In this document: one piece after another, positions 7,320 to 14,093 of the stretch
How the letters are laid out: each line of letters starts with the position of its first letter
Numbering within the stretch: the first letter of the stretch is position 1
Source: Anammoximicrobium sp032229885
GTDB taxonomy: Bacteria > Planctomycetota > Planctomycetia > Pirellulales > Pirellulaceae
DNA: 19,205 nucleotides
Reading direction: 5' to 3'
NCBI GenBank assembly: GCA_032229885.1
Contig: JAVYAJ010000179.1
Coordinates: forward strand, 1 to 19,205
Notes under the pieces: generated by a model
What the model was told of the DNA's origin: nothing
Database searches by the model: none
What the model saw: the letters and a program-made list of their open reading frames with translations, nothing else
Made by a program: the position numbers and the translations under genes

Positions 7320-8645
7320 ATGAACAAGCGCGAGTTGTGGTTCTTCGCCGGATTGGCCGCGGTATTCCTGTCGGCCCATTTCCTGAACTTCGCCGATCCG
7401 AAGATCAGGGACGCCGTGTTCGAGGCGTTGTACCTGCTGCAGTGGTACGCTCGGAATCACACGCTGGCCTGTGTGGTTCCCGCCATGTTCATCGCTGGAG
7501 GAATCGCGAGCTTCTTCTCGAAAGAGGCCGTGCTGCGACACCTGGGGCCGAAAGCCAATCGGGTCGAGGCGTATTCGGTAGCATCGGTCTCGGGGACGGT
7601 GCTGGCAGTCTGCTCGTGCAGCGTACTGCCGATGTTTGCGGGCATCTATCGGGTCGGGGCCGGCTTGGGGCCGGCTTCGGCGTTCCTCTACTCCGGTCCG
7701 GCGATCAACGTCATGGCAATTTTCCTGACGGCCCGTGTGCTGGGTTACGACCTCGGGATCGGCCGTTTGATCGGCTCGGTTGCCTTCGCCGTGATCATCG
7801 GTTTGGTCATGGCGGCCATCTTCCGCAAGGACGAAGAGCAACGGACCGCAGCCGTGATGGCGTTGCCAGAGACCCCGCCAGCGAAACGTTCGCTATGGCA
7901 GACGAGCCTGTTTTTCGCGGCCATGATCGCCTTTCTGGTCTTCAGCGATTGGGCGAATCCGAGCCAAACGGTCTTTCATAAGAAGGACGGTACGCGGATG
8001 CAGGTGTCCGTGATGCTCGAGACCACCGAGACGTTTCGTGTCCAAATCGAAGAGCCGGTCGGGGATTGGAGGAAGGGTCAAAAGCTGATGCTGTCCAAGG
8101 CCGACGTCGCGCGCACCGAGCGTCTGGCGCCGCCCAGCTATCAGTGGGCGGTCTGGGTGTATGATCATCGTTGGTGGTTCGCCGGAGCTTGCTTTCTGGC
8201 GACGCTGGCGATGGTGCGAGCCTGGTTCGAACGAGAAGAGGTGTCGCAATGGATGGGGCAGACATGGGACTTCGCCAAATCCATCATTCCTCTGCTGTTT
8301 GGCGGCGTGTTGATCACCGGATTCGTCAGCGCTTTGATCCCCGAGGAGATGGTGGCGAGATGGGTTGGCGGCGATAGTTTCCAGGCGAACATGGTGGCCT
8401 CGGTGATCGGCGCGATGTGGTATTTTGCGACGCTGACCGAGATTCCTATTCTGGAAGCGTTGCTCGGACTGGGGATGGGCCGCGGGCCGGCCTTGACGCT
8501 GCTGTTGGCCGGACCGGCGCTGTCAGTGCCGAGCATTGCGGTGATATGCAGCGTCGTTGGATTCAAAAAGACAGCGGTGTTTGTACTGCTGACCATCGTG
8601 ATGAGCGCGATGGTTGGGATGGCGTTCGGATGGTTCTGTGGCTAG
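7320..8645 (+). CDS. PF03773-family permease (ArsP-type)
   Basis: A 441-residue inner-membrane permease. Two homologous halves are visible. The N-terminal half (about residues 1-170) has VVPAMFIAGGIASFF and the signature CSCSVLPMFAGI (98-109), then GLGPASAFLYSGPAIN. The C-terminal half (about 275-441) has the matching TEIPILEALLGLGMGRGPA and LLAGPALSVPS. Pfam names this family ArsP_1, and characterised members export methylated arsenicals or other metalloids. Between the halves is a soluble insert (about 212-272) rich in charged residues. The start at ATG 7320 is fixed by GGAGGGG (7305-7311) 8 nt upstream. The ArsR regulator upstream and the thiol protein downstream support a metalloid or metal efflux role. 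The substrate itself cannot be read from sequence, so I give no gene symbol. Confidence 0.88.
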   Translation: MNKRELWFFAGLAAVFLSAHFLNFADPKIRDAVFEALYLLQWYARNHTLACVVPAMFIAGGIASFFSKEAVLRHLGPKANRVEAYSVASVSGTVLAVCSCSVLPMFAGIYRVGAGLGPASAFLYSGPAINVMAIFLTARVLGYDLGIGRLIGSVAFAVIIGLVMAAIFRKDEEQRTAAVMALPETPPAKRSLWQTSLFFAAMIAFLVFSDWANPSQTVFHKKDGTRMQVSVMLETTETFRVQIEEPVGDWRKGQKLMLSKADVARTERLAPPSYQWAVWVYDHRWWFAGACFLATLAMVRAWFEREEVSQWMGQTWDFAKSIIPLLFGGVLITGFVSALIPEEMVARWVGGDSFQANMVASVIGAMWYFATLTEIPILEALLGLGMGRGPALTLLLAGPALSVPSIAVICSVVGFKKTAVFVLLTIVMSAMVGMAFGWFCG

Positions 8646-8656
8646 CGGCTACGGGC

Positions 8657-8699
8657 GCGTCCGTTCCGCAAAGCTGACGCGGACAGACTGGAACGGCGC
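8657..8699 (+). other. Intercistronic stem-loop between permease and thioredoxin-like genes
   Basis: CCGTTCC (8661-8667) pairs with GGAACGG (8690-8696). With GCG (8657-8659) and CGC (8697-8699) the stem reaches 10 bp around one bulged T. Part of the left arm could alternatively pair with CGGAC (8680-8684) in the loop. It has no T-run. It may stabilise or process the transcript and set the relative expression of the two genes. Confidence 0.4.
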
Positions 8700-8737
8700 A
8701 CGTGCGGCTAGCTGCTTGTCAAGTGAGGAGGCGAGTT

Positions 8738-8971
8738 ATGAAACTGATCCAAGTCTTGGGCCCTGGTTGTGCCAAGTGCGAGAAACTCAAGCAGAACGCC
8801 GAGGAAGCTGCCCAGCGAGCGGGCGTCGAGGCGACAGTCGAGAAGATCACGGACATCAACGTGATCAGCGGGTTTGGCGTGATGGTGACGCCGGCCTTGG
8901 CCGTGGACGGCGAGGTAAAACTAGTCGGAAAGGTGGCCACCCCGGAAGAAATTCAGAGATTCCTGTCGTAA
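8738..8971 (+). CDS. Small thioredoxin-like CxxC protein (MTH895/TM0996-type)
   Basis: A 77-residue stand-alone thioredoxin/glutaredoxin fold of the type called redox-active disulfide protein 2. It begins with the beta strand MKLIQVLG, then GPGCAKC with the redox pair C11/C14, a long helix EKLKQNAEEAAQRAG, and the conserved cis-proline phrase VMVTPALAVDG (about residues 48-58). It then ends in a beta-hairpin and helix. It is cytoplasmic. The very strong GAGGAGG (8725-8731) 6 nt before ATG 8738 fixes the start; the frame is open 12 codons further upstream without a signal. In many bacteria this family sits beside PF03773 permeases and ArsR regulators, probably delivering thiol chemistry or metal ions to the transporter, as the context here suggests. 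Confidence 0.9.
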   Translation: MKLIQVLGPGCAKCEKLKQNAEEAAQRAGVEATVEKITDINVISGFGVMVTPALAVDGEVKLVGKVATPEEIQRFLS

Positions 8972-9028
8972 AATGATCAGCTTGTCCGTCGATCGATCTG
9001 GTTCTCGCTTCGAGTCTCAGTTCGTATC

Positions 9029-9050
9029 ATGCGCGCGGCGTGCGCATTTT
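9029..9050 (+). terminator. Probable rho-independent terminator of the arsR-permease-thioredoxin cluster
   Basis: ATGCGC (9029-9034) pairs with GCGCAT (9042-9047). With a G-U and a C-G pair inside, the stem is 8 bp around a 3-nt loop. It is followed by a short T-run (9047-9050). It lies 57 nt after the thioredoxin-like stop and before the deacetylase gene. The T-tract is short, so efficiency is uncertain. Confidence 0.5.
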
Positions 9051-9082
9051 ATACGGCGGTTTGTTCACGACACGTTTGGATC

Positions 9083-9097
9083 GCGGGCACGGCCCGC
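9083..9097 (+). repeat. Hairpin just upstream of the deacetylase ribosome binding site
   Basis: GCGGGC (9083-9088) pairs with GCCCGC (9092-9097) around ACG, ending 3 nt before the AGGAG (9101-9105) of the next gene. It closely resembles the hairpin at 76-91. It may be a dispersed repeat copy that also affects translation initiation. Confidence 0.55.
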
Positions 9098-9114
9098 GTG
9101 AGGAGTCTGACCCC

Positions 9115-10371
9115 ATGCGAAAACGAAACTTGCTTTGGGCGGGGGCGTTGGTCTTGATCTTTTTAGGGACGCGTCCCGCTGACGCCGCTACTCCCGTGTT
9201 TCTGATTACGATCGACCGAGCGGCTTGGGAGAAGTTCGAGTTCCGGTATCCGGCGACGTACGTGTTTTCTCTTCCGGGTTCAACCGAAAACGTGCAAGTG
9301 CGTCGGCGTGACACAGCCAACGACACGTGGGCGACGTTGGACGCGAAGACAGCGGACGACGCGCCCAACGGCATCGAGTGCGTGCGGTTCGACGCGGCGC
9401 AGCGCCGGGCCTACGTCTCGGTTGGATTTCGGACCGAACCGACGATCCAGTTGGAATTCCTGGGGGCGCCGCAAGCCGAGTTCGTCGAGATCGCCAAATA
9501 CTACGATGGGCGCAAAGCGGCCTATTCCCTGTCCATGGATAATTGGGGACGCATGGCGACGGCGAATCCGGGCGGCGAGTGGAAAGGACCGGCCGACGAC
9601 GCGTCGGACAGCTATCAGGCGGCCGTGCACGCCTGCCGCCATTTCGGTTTGCCCGTATCGGTCGCGATCAATAGCAAGATGTATGGCGACGAGGCGATCT
9701 GGCAGCGCATGCAGACCGAACTGGACCGACAGGATTTCAGTTGGGAACCCGCGGTACACGGTCGCACGCACCCGTGCAGCGCGGCGGCGTACGGTGTGAA
9801 CGGATATGAATCGGAGATCCTCGGCTGTCGCGACGACATCCTTGGTCGGCTGCGCCACATTCCTTTCGGACAGCATGTTTTCACGCACATCTTGACGTGC
9901 GGATATCAGGACGAATCGATCTTGCAGACCGGCGCCGACGAGTTCCTCTTCCTCCGCGGCTGGAACCGACACGACAATCCGGAAAGCGTCTCGTACGTTC
10001 CTTGGAACGACAAATATGGATTCTACGGCGTGGGAGGACTGAGCTACAAAGCGTTCGACCCGATCTTTCAGAGCCGCAAGCCGGCCGGACGCTATCACGC
10101 CGCCGACGTGCAGACACTGAACGATGCCTTTGATCAGGTCTACGGCCGCGGCGAAATCATCTACGCCATGTGGCATCCCGATCGCTATCGCAACAGCGTC
10201 ATCTACGATCCACGCCCGGGCGTCGAAGGCGAGGAAGGTTCGACGCTGATGCAACACCTGGCTCACGTTGCCCATCGCAAAGACGTCTGGTACGTCCCCA
10301 ACGGTTGGCTCTACTGCTATCGCTACGTCGCGGAGCACGCCCGCGTCCAGGCCGAAACGGGTGGCCAGTGA
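9115..10371 (+). CDS. Secreted NodB-like polysaccharide deacetylase family protein
   Basis: A 418-residue exported protein. The signal peptide MRKRNLLWAGALVLIFLG with a probable cleavage after ADA (about residue 24) is clear. An N-terminal beta-rich domain (about 25-125) precedes a NodB-like barrel. In the barrel, YSLSMDNWG supplies the catalytic-type Asp (D142), and EPAVHGRTHP supplies two histidines (H215, H219) in the positions of the zinc-binding HxxxH of carbohydrate esterase family 4. A late YAMWHPDRY (~370) may give a further His. The family removes acetyl groups from glycans, but the substrate here is unknown. Start at ATG 9115 is supported by AGGAG 9 nt upstream; the frame extends 25 codons further without a signal sequence. 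It is probably transcribed separately from the arsR cluster because of the intervening terminator. Confidence 0.82.
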   Translation: MRKRNLLWAGALVLIFLGTRPADAATPVFLITIDRAAWEKFEFRYPATYVFSLPGSTENVQVRRRDTANDTWATLDAKTADDAPNGIECVRFDAAQRRAYVSVGFRTEPTIQLEFLGAPQAEFVEIAKYYDGRKAAYSLSMDNWGRMATANPGGEWKGPADDASDSYQAAVHACRHFGLPVSVAINSKMYGDEAIWQRMQTELDRQDFSWEPAVHGRTHPCSAAAYGVNGYESEILGCRDDILGRLRHIPFGQHVFTHILTCGYQDESILQTGADEFLFLRGWNRHDNPESVSYVPWNDKYGFYGVGGLSYKAFDPIFQSRKPAGRYHAADVQTLNDAFDQVYGRGEIIYAMWHPDRYRNSVIYDPRPGVEGEEGSTLMQHLAHVAHRKDVWYVPNGWLYCYRYVAEHARVQAETGGQ

Positions 10372-10398
10372 TCGATAATCGAGAATCGCCGATCGCGC
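10371..10398. repeat. 7-nt tandem repeat beginning at the deacetylase stop
   Basis: Four consecutive heptads ATCGATA, ATCGAGA, ATCGCCG and ATCGCGC start at the last base of the TGA stop codon. All keep the ATCG core. Confidence 0.7.
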
Positions 10399-10494
10399 GC
10401 GGTCCTTTGTCGCAGCGGGCGGTTTGTCGATCCCAACGTTGGAAAGCCTGTCGTCGCGGTGTAGAAGACATGGTACGGGTATGATAGTTGGCTT

Positions 10495-10504
10495 GAGGAG
10501 GTGA
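10495..10504 (+). promoter_or_regulatory. Strong ribosome binding site without a matching gene
   Basis: GAGGAGGTGA is close to a perfect anti-16S match. The only nearby frames are a 16-codon GTG ORF starting inside it (10501) and a 31-codon ATG ORF at 10533-10628, 28 nt away, which overlaps the start of the next gene. It may be a leader ORF or the remnant of a truncated gene at the cassette edge. Confidence 0.4.
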
Positions 10505-10620
10505 AAAAACACGGCCAGGATAACACTACCACATGTCGAGCAAGAGCATGAGCTGCTCCTGTGACCGAGCATACGTTGAAATCCTGGTCTCAGGCACGGA
10601 ATCAACAGGGAATGCAGCGA

Positions 10621-11070
10621 ATGAGTGATATGAATCTGACACAAAGCGAAGCTCACATGCTGATCGCGATGGAAAAGCATCGGGCTGATAAGCAACGCCG
10701 CGCGTTCCCCATGCCTGGGCAATCACTGATCGCACCGCTGCAATCGGTGGATGGACGCGAGCAATTCTTCCTAGACATCAGTCGGGGGCGAATTGATCTG
10801 CGGCGAGGCAAATATCAGAACCGCGCCCGCCAGGTAATAGTGCTGGTGCGGCTGGACTTCGGAGGACCGCCACACCGCAATCCGGATGATGAGGAAATCC
10901 CCTGCCCGCATCTACACGTGTATCGAGAGGGCTACGGTGATAAGTGGGCCATGCCCATTCCGGTGGATCAGTTCCCCAAGCTCGACGACTTGTGGGCCAC
11001 GTTGGAGGATTTCATGACGTACTGTAACATCACGCAGCCGCCATACATTGAGCGAGGGCTGGTCTCATGA
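10621..11070 (+). CDS. DUF6978-like protein, first gene of an AT-richer cassette
   Basis: A 149-residue soluble protein of unknown function. It has a short helical N-terminus (MNLTQSEAHMLIAMEKHR), a central beta-rich block (REQFFLDISRGRIDLRRGKY and NRARQVIVLVRLDF, about residues 52-90), a HRNPDDEEIPCPHLHVYREG stretch with clustered His and acidic residues, and a C-terminal helix ending FMTYCNITQPP. I recognise this pattern as the DUF6978 family, recalled rather than searched. The PCPHLHVY segment could be a metal or nucleotide site. Start options are ATG 10621, with AGGGA 9 nt upstream, ATG 10630, which gives the family's usual MNLTQ start, and GTG 10561, which has no ribosome site. Its stop overlaps the next ATG as ATGA, so the two proteins are translationally coupled and probably interact. 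Confidence 0.8.
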   Translation: MSDMNLTQSEAHMLIAMEKHRADKQRRAFPMPGQSLIAPLQSVDGREQFFLDISRGRIDLRRGKYQNRARQVIVLVRLDFGGPPHRNPDDEEIPCPHLHVYREGYGDKWAMPIPVDQFPKLDDLWATLEDFMTYCNITQPPYIERGLVS

Positions 11071-11831
11071 ACCAAGACGTTCAGAAGTTGCTAGACGACT
11101 ATATGGCGTGGCTAAAGGACAAGACCCAGCTTCGCCAAGTTGACGAGTGGGTCGAGATCACGACACCGTACCTCGACCGGCATAACGATTACATTCAGAT
11201 TTACGCCCGTAAGTCGAACGGCGGCTACACCCTCACGGACGATGGGTACACCATCGCGGGCCTTGAGCAGAGCGGCTGCAAACTCACCAGTCCGAAACGG
11301 CAGGAACTGCTCAAGATGACTCTGAACGGTTTCGGAGTGCGGTTGGCGGACCAGCGATTAGAGGTCCATACCTCAGCAGAGAAATTCGCTTTGCGCAAGC
11401 ATAATCTGGTGCAGGCAATCCTAGCAGTCAATGACATGTTTTATCTGGCAATGCCAATGGTTGCCAGCCTATTCTATGAAGACGTGGTAGCATGGATGGA
11501 CTCGTACGACATTCGCTACACGCCGAAGGTCAAGTTCACGGGTAAGACTGGCTATGATCACCTGTTCGATTTCGTGATCCCCAAGTCGCGCAAGCAGCCA
11601 GAACGCATCCTTCAGACGATCAATCAACCCAATCGAGAAACGGCGCAAGCCCTGGCGTTTGCATGGGTCGATACGAAGGAAGTGCGTTCCTCGGACTCAC
11701 GCTCCTATGCCATTCTGAATGATTCGAAGCAAAAAGTCTCCCCGGCCGTGACAGACGCGTTGCAGAATTACGACGTACGGCCAATCGCCTGGACTCAACG
11801 AGCTGAAGCCTTGGAGGAATTGACCGCATGA
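11067..11831 (+). CDS. DUF1828/DUF1829 domain protein
   Basis: A 254-residue soluble protein. The N-terminal half (about residues 10-95: DEWVEITTPYLDRHNDYIQI, GGYTLTDDGYTIAGL, SGCKLTSPKRQELLKM) matches DUF1828. The C-terminal half (about 150-245: YDHLFDFVIPKSRKQPER, AQALAFAWVDTKEVR, YAILNDS) matches DUF1829. Both domains are known mainly from accessory and prophage-like contexts and lack a solved function. The frame starts with an ATGA overlap on the DUF6978-like gene and ends with another ATGA overlap on a 19-codon ORF, so it is part of a tight cassette. Base composition is lower in GC than the flanks: one 60-nt line (11401-11460) has 26 G/C, against 39 in the line 13021-13080 of the symporter gene. 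This supports recent acquisition. A defence or toxin-antitoxin role is possible but unproven. Confidence 0.85.
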   Translation: MNQDVQKLLDDYMAWLKDKTQLRQVDEWVEITTPYLDRHNDYIQIYARKSNGGYTLTDDGYTIAGLEQSGCKLTSPKRQELLKMTLNGFGVRLADQRLEVHTSAEKFALRKHNLVQAILAVNDMFYLAMPMVASLFYEDVVAWMDSYDIRYTPKVKFTGKTGYDHLFDFVIPKSRKQPERILQTINQPNRETAQALAFAWVDTKEVRSSDSRSYAILNDSKQKVSPAVTDALQNYDVRPIAWTQRAEALEELTA

Positions 11832-11887
11832 CTGCCTGCCTGGACGAAGCTCAGGTTGAAATCGTGACCATGGACTACACCCGCTAG
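11828..11887 (+). pseudogene. 19-codon ORF overlapping the DUF1828 stop, possible truncated third cassette gene
   Basis: ATG 11828 overlaps the upstream TGA as ATGA and opens a 19-codon frame (MTACLDEAQVEIVTMDYTR) ending at TAG 11885-11887. The overlap mirrors the junction between the two preceding genes. It could be the 5' end of a third gene lost by deletion or replaced at the right edge of an insertion, or a chance ORF. I do not recognise the peptide. Confidence 0.35.
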
Positions 11888-12132
11888 GTCGGCTGCGAGC
11901 ATGGCCACGGGCCGCCGATCCCGCCACGACTCGGACTGCAGACGCCGGTCGCCGGATTTGTACGGCATGGACGTTTCCTCCGTCGTCGTGGCCGTCGAAA
12001 TTAACTTGGCTGCTGCACTTTCCGAATCATGCGGCTAATCTCGGCTCGTCGTGGGACGGGCAGGATCGCGTTCTCGCGGATGGGCAGGCGTAGCGATAGG
12101 GACACGGGCACCCACACCGCGGACGCGTCACC

Positions 12133-13977
12133 TTATGGTCCTCCTGAAACGGAGCCCAGTCCGTCGCTTTGACCATCGCTGGGTCCGAGGCGGGCCGAAG
12201 GATCGGCCGTGGCCCGGCGCCAGGTCTTCATCAGTCCAAGTGTCGCAAGGGCGGACACAATGAGAAGTCCGATGGCGGGGACAGACTGACCGTAGATTGC
12301 GTAGCCCGCCGCCAGCAGCGCGGCGTAGACCGCGACGCAGCCGATCGCCGAGCACAAGATGCCGAAGGGCACGTTCCACGGCTGATCGGCCTGCGCCAGC
12401 GGACATCCTTCGACAGCCGCTCGAACGGCGACGGCTCGCCAGCCGGGTCCGCCCGGATGGATCCGTTGACAGAAGCTGCGGAGCGTCGCTTCGTCGGTCG
12501 GTCGCGTGACAAAGGTCACCGCCAGCCAGCAGACGGTCGTCACGGCGACGCCCAAAGTCATCTTCTGCCAGGGCGCCATCCCCGGCGGCGCCCACACCTC
12601 CAGGCCGATCGCCACCACGAACGAGACCACCATCGCGGCGATCTCGCTAAAGGCGTTGATCCGCCACCAGAACCAGCGGAGGATGAACAGCAGGCCGGTT
12701 CCCGCGCCGATCTGCAGGATGATCTGAAAGGCTTGCAGCGCATTGCTCAGCCACAGGCCCAGGGCACTGCCCGCCGCCATCATCACCAGCGTCGACAGCC
12801 GCCCGACGAACACCTGCTCGCGCTGGCTGGCCTCCGGCCGCATGAACCGCGTGTAGAAGTCGTTGACGATGTAGGACGAGCCCCAGTTGAGGTGCGTCGA
12901 CAGGGTCGACATGAACGCGGCCATCAGCGAGGCGAGAACCAGCCCCTGCAGGCCGTTGGGCAACCGGGTCATCATGGCCGGATAGGCCAGATCGTGCTTG
13001 ACCACGTTGGCGTCGACTCGCGGAAAGGCCGCCTGGAGGGAATCCAGATCGGGAAAGACGACCAGCGAGGCAAGCGCCACGAGGATCCACGGCCAGGGGC
13101 GCAGCGCGTAATGCGCGACGTTGAACAGCAGCGTCGCTCCGGTCGCGTGGATCTCGTCCTTGGCGGCCAGCATCCGCTGGGCGATATAGCCGCCACCGCC
13201 CGGCTCGGACCCCGGATACCAGACGCTCCACCACTGGACCGCCAGCGGAATGATGAACACCGGCAGAAGCGTCTCGGGATCGTGCCAATCGGGGAACATC
13301 GCCAGCTTGGGCTGCACCGCCGGATTCGCCAACAGCGCGCTCAGCCCGCCGACTTCGTCCAGCCCCAGCAGGTACACTGCCGCGGCGATCGAGCCGCCCA
13401 TGGCCACGGCGAACATCAGGAAATCCGTCCATAACACGGCGCTCAACCCACCGGTCATGCTGAAGATCACCGTGACACCGCTGGCCACCACGACCGCCTC
13501 TAAGGGATTGGCGCCGAGCATCGTGCCGGCGATCTTGATCACGCCCAACGTCGCCGAGCCCATCACCACGATATTGAAAATCAGTCCCAGATAGACCGCG
13601 CGGAATCCGCGCAGAAACGCGGCCGCGCGTCCGCTGTAGCGCAGCTCGTAGAACTCGATGTCGGTCATCACGCCGCTGCGCCGCCACAGCCGCGCGTAGA
13701 TGAAGACGGTCGTCATCCCGGTCAGCAGGAACGCCCACCAGACCCAGTTGCCCGCCACGCCGTGCTGGCGGACGATGTCCGTGACGAAGTTGGGCGTGCC
13801 GGCCGAAAACGTGGTGGCCACCATCGACGTGCCCAACAGCCACCAGGGCATGTCGCGTCCGGACAGAAAGAACTCGGCCGAGCCGCGTCCGGCGCGCCGC
13901 GAGACGCCCAGCCCGACCCCGAGACTGACCACCAGAAACAAGGCGACAATCGCCCAATCCAGCCAGTTCAACGCCAT
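12133..13977 (-). CDS. Sodium:solute symporter (SSS family)
   Basis: A 614-residue inner-membrane transporter of the SSS/LeuT-fold type with about 13-15 hydrophobic helices. It opens WLDWAIVALFLVVSLGVGLG, then FFLSGRDMPWWLLGTSMVAT, which carries the classic GR..PWW phrase of the first helices. It continues with GTPNFVTDIVRQHG and ENP-type central helices, including SGVTVIFSMTGGLSAVLWTD and MAAFMSTLSTHLNWGSSYIV (the STLSTHLNWG sodium-site segment). The last ~60 residues before the tail form an extra hydrophobic pair, and the tail is Ser/Gly-rich. It imports a small organic solute driven by Na+. As the last gene of the minus-strand cluster it probably brings in the sugar or sugar acid handled by its neighbours. 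ATG 13977 is preferred over GTG 13989, four codons upstream. Confidence 0.9.
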   Translation of the reverse strand: MALNWLDWAIVALFLVVSLGVGLGVSRRAGRGSAEFFLSGRDMPWWLLGTSMVATTFSAGTPNFVTDIVRQHGVAGNWVWWAFLLTGMTTVFIYARLWRRSGVMTDIEFYELRYSGRAAAFLRGFRAVYLGLIFNIVVMGSATLGVIKIAGTMLGANPLEAVVVASGVTVIFSMTGGLSAVLWTDFLMFAVAMGGSIAAAVYLLGLDEVGGLSALLANPAVQPKLAMFPDWHDPETLLPVFIIPLAVQWWSVWYPGSEPGGGGYIAQRMLAAKDEIHATGATLLFNVAHYALRPWPWILVALASLVVFPDLDSLQAAFPRVDANVVKHDLAYPAMMTRLPNGLQGLVLASLMAAFMSTLSTHLNWGSSYIVNDFYTRFMRPEASQREQVFVGRLSTLVMMAAGSALGLWLSNALQAFQIILQIGAGTGLLFILRWFWWRINAFSEIAAMVVSFVVAIGLEVWAPPGMAPWQKMTLGVAVTTVCWLAVTFVTRPTDEATLRSFCQRIHPGGPGWRAVAVRAAVEGCPLAQADQPWNVPFGILCSAIGCVAVYAALLAAGYAIYGQSVPAIGLLIVSALATLGLMKTWRRATADPSARLGPSDGQSDGLGSVSGGP

Positions 13978-14009
13978 CGTCACTCTCACTCGGCCAGCGG
14001 CAGCGTGCC

Positions 14010-14093
14010 GTTCAGTGCGTGCCGTTCAGTGCCCGTTGTTCCGCGCAATTCGTTCCGCGCAACTCGTTCAGTGCGCCTCGTTCAATGTGCCTC
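14010..14093. repeat. 14-nt degenerate tandem array overlapping a stop codon
   Basis: Six 14-nt units begin at 14010, 14024, 14038, 14052, 14066 and 14080. All begin GTTC and then split into a second heptad beginning with G. Units 3 and 4 differ at one position, and GTTCAGT recurs in units 1, 2 and 5. The last unit covers the TGA of the Gfo/Idh gene (14082-14084). There are no unique spacers, so it is not a CRISPR array. Confidence 0.85.

Noticed and set aside
9280..10722. 480-codon minus-strand frame antisense to the deacetylase gene
   Set aside because: The opposite strand has a signal peptide, ribosome site and catalytic-type motifs; this frame has none.
10372..12132. Transposon or integrative element ends flanking the DUF6978/DUF1828 cassette
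   Set aside because: I found no terminal inverted repeat, target-site duplication, tRNA end or transposase on either side, so mobility is not claimed beyond composition.
12169..13434. 421-codon plus-strand frame antisense to the symporter
   Set aside because: Arg/Gln/His-rich shadow of transmembrane coding sequence.
14010..14093. CRISPR array
   Set aside because: Units are only 14 nt, directly abutting and degenerate, with no spacers and no cas genes nearby.
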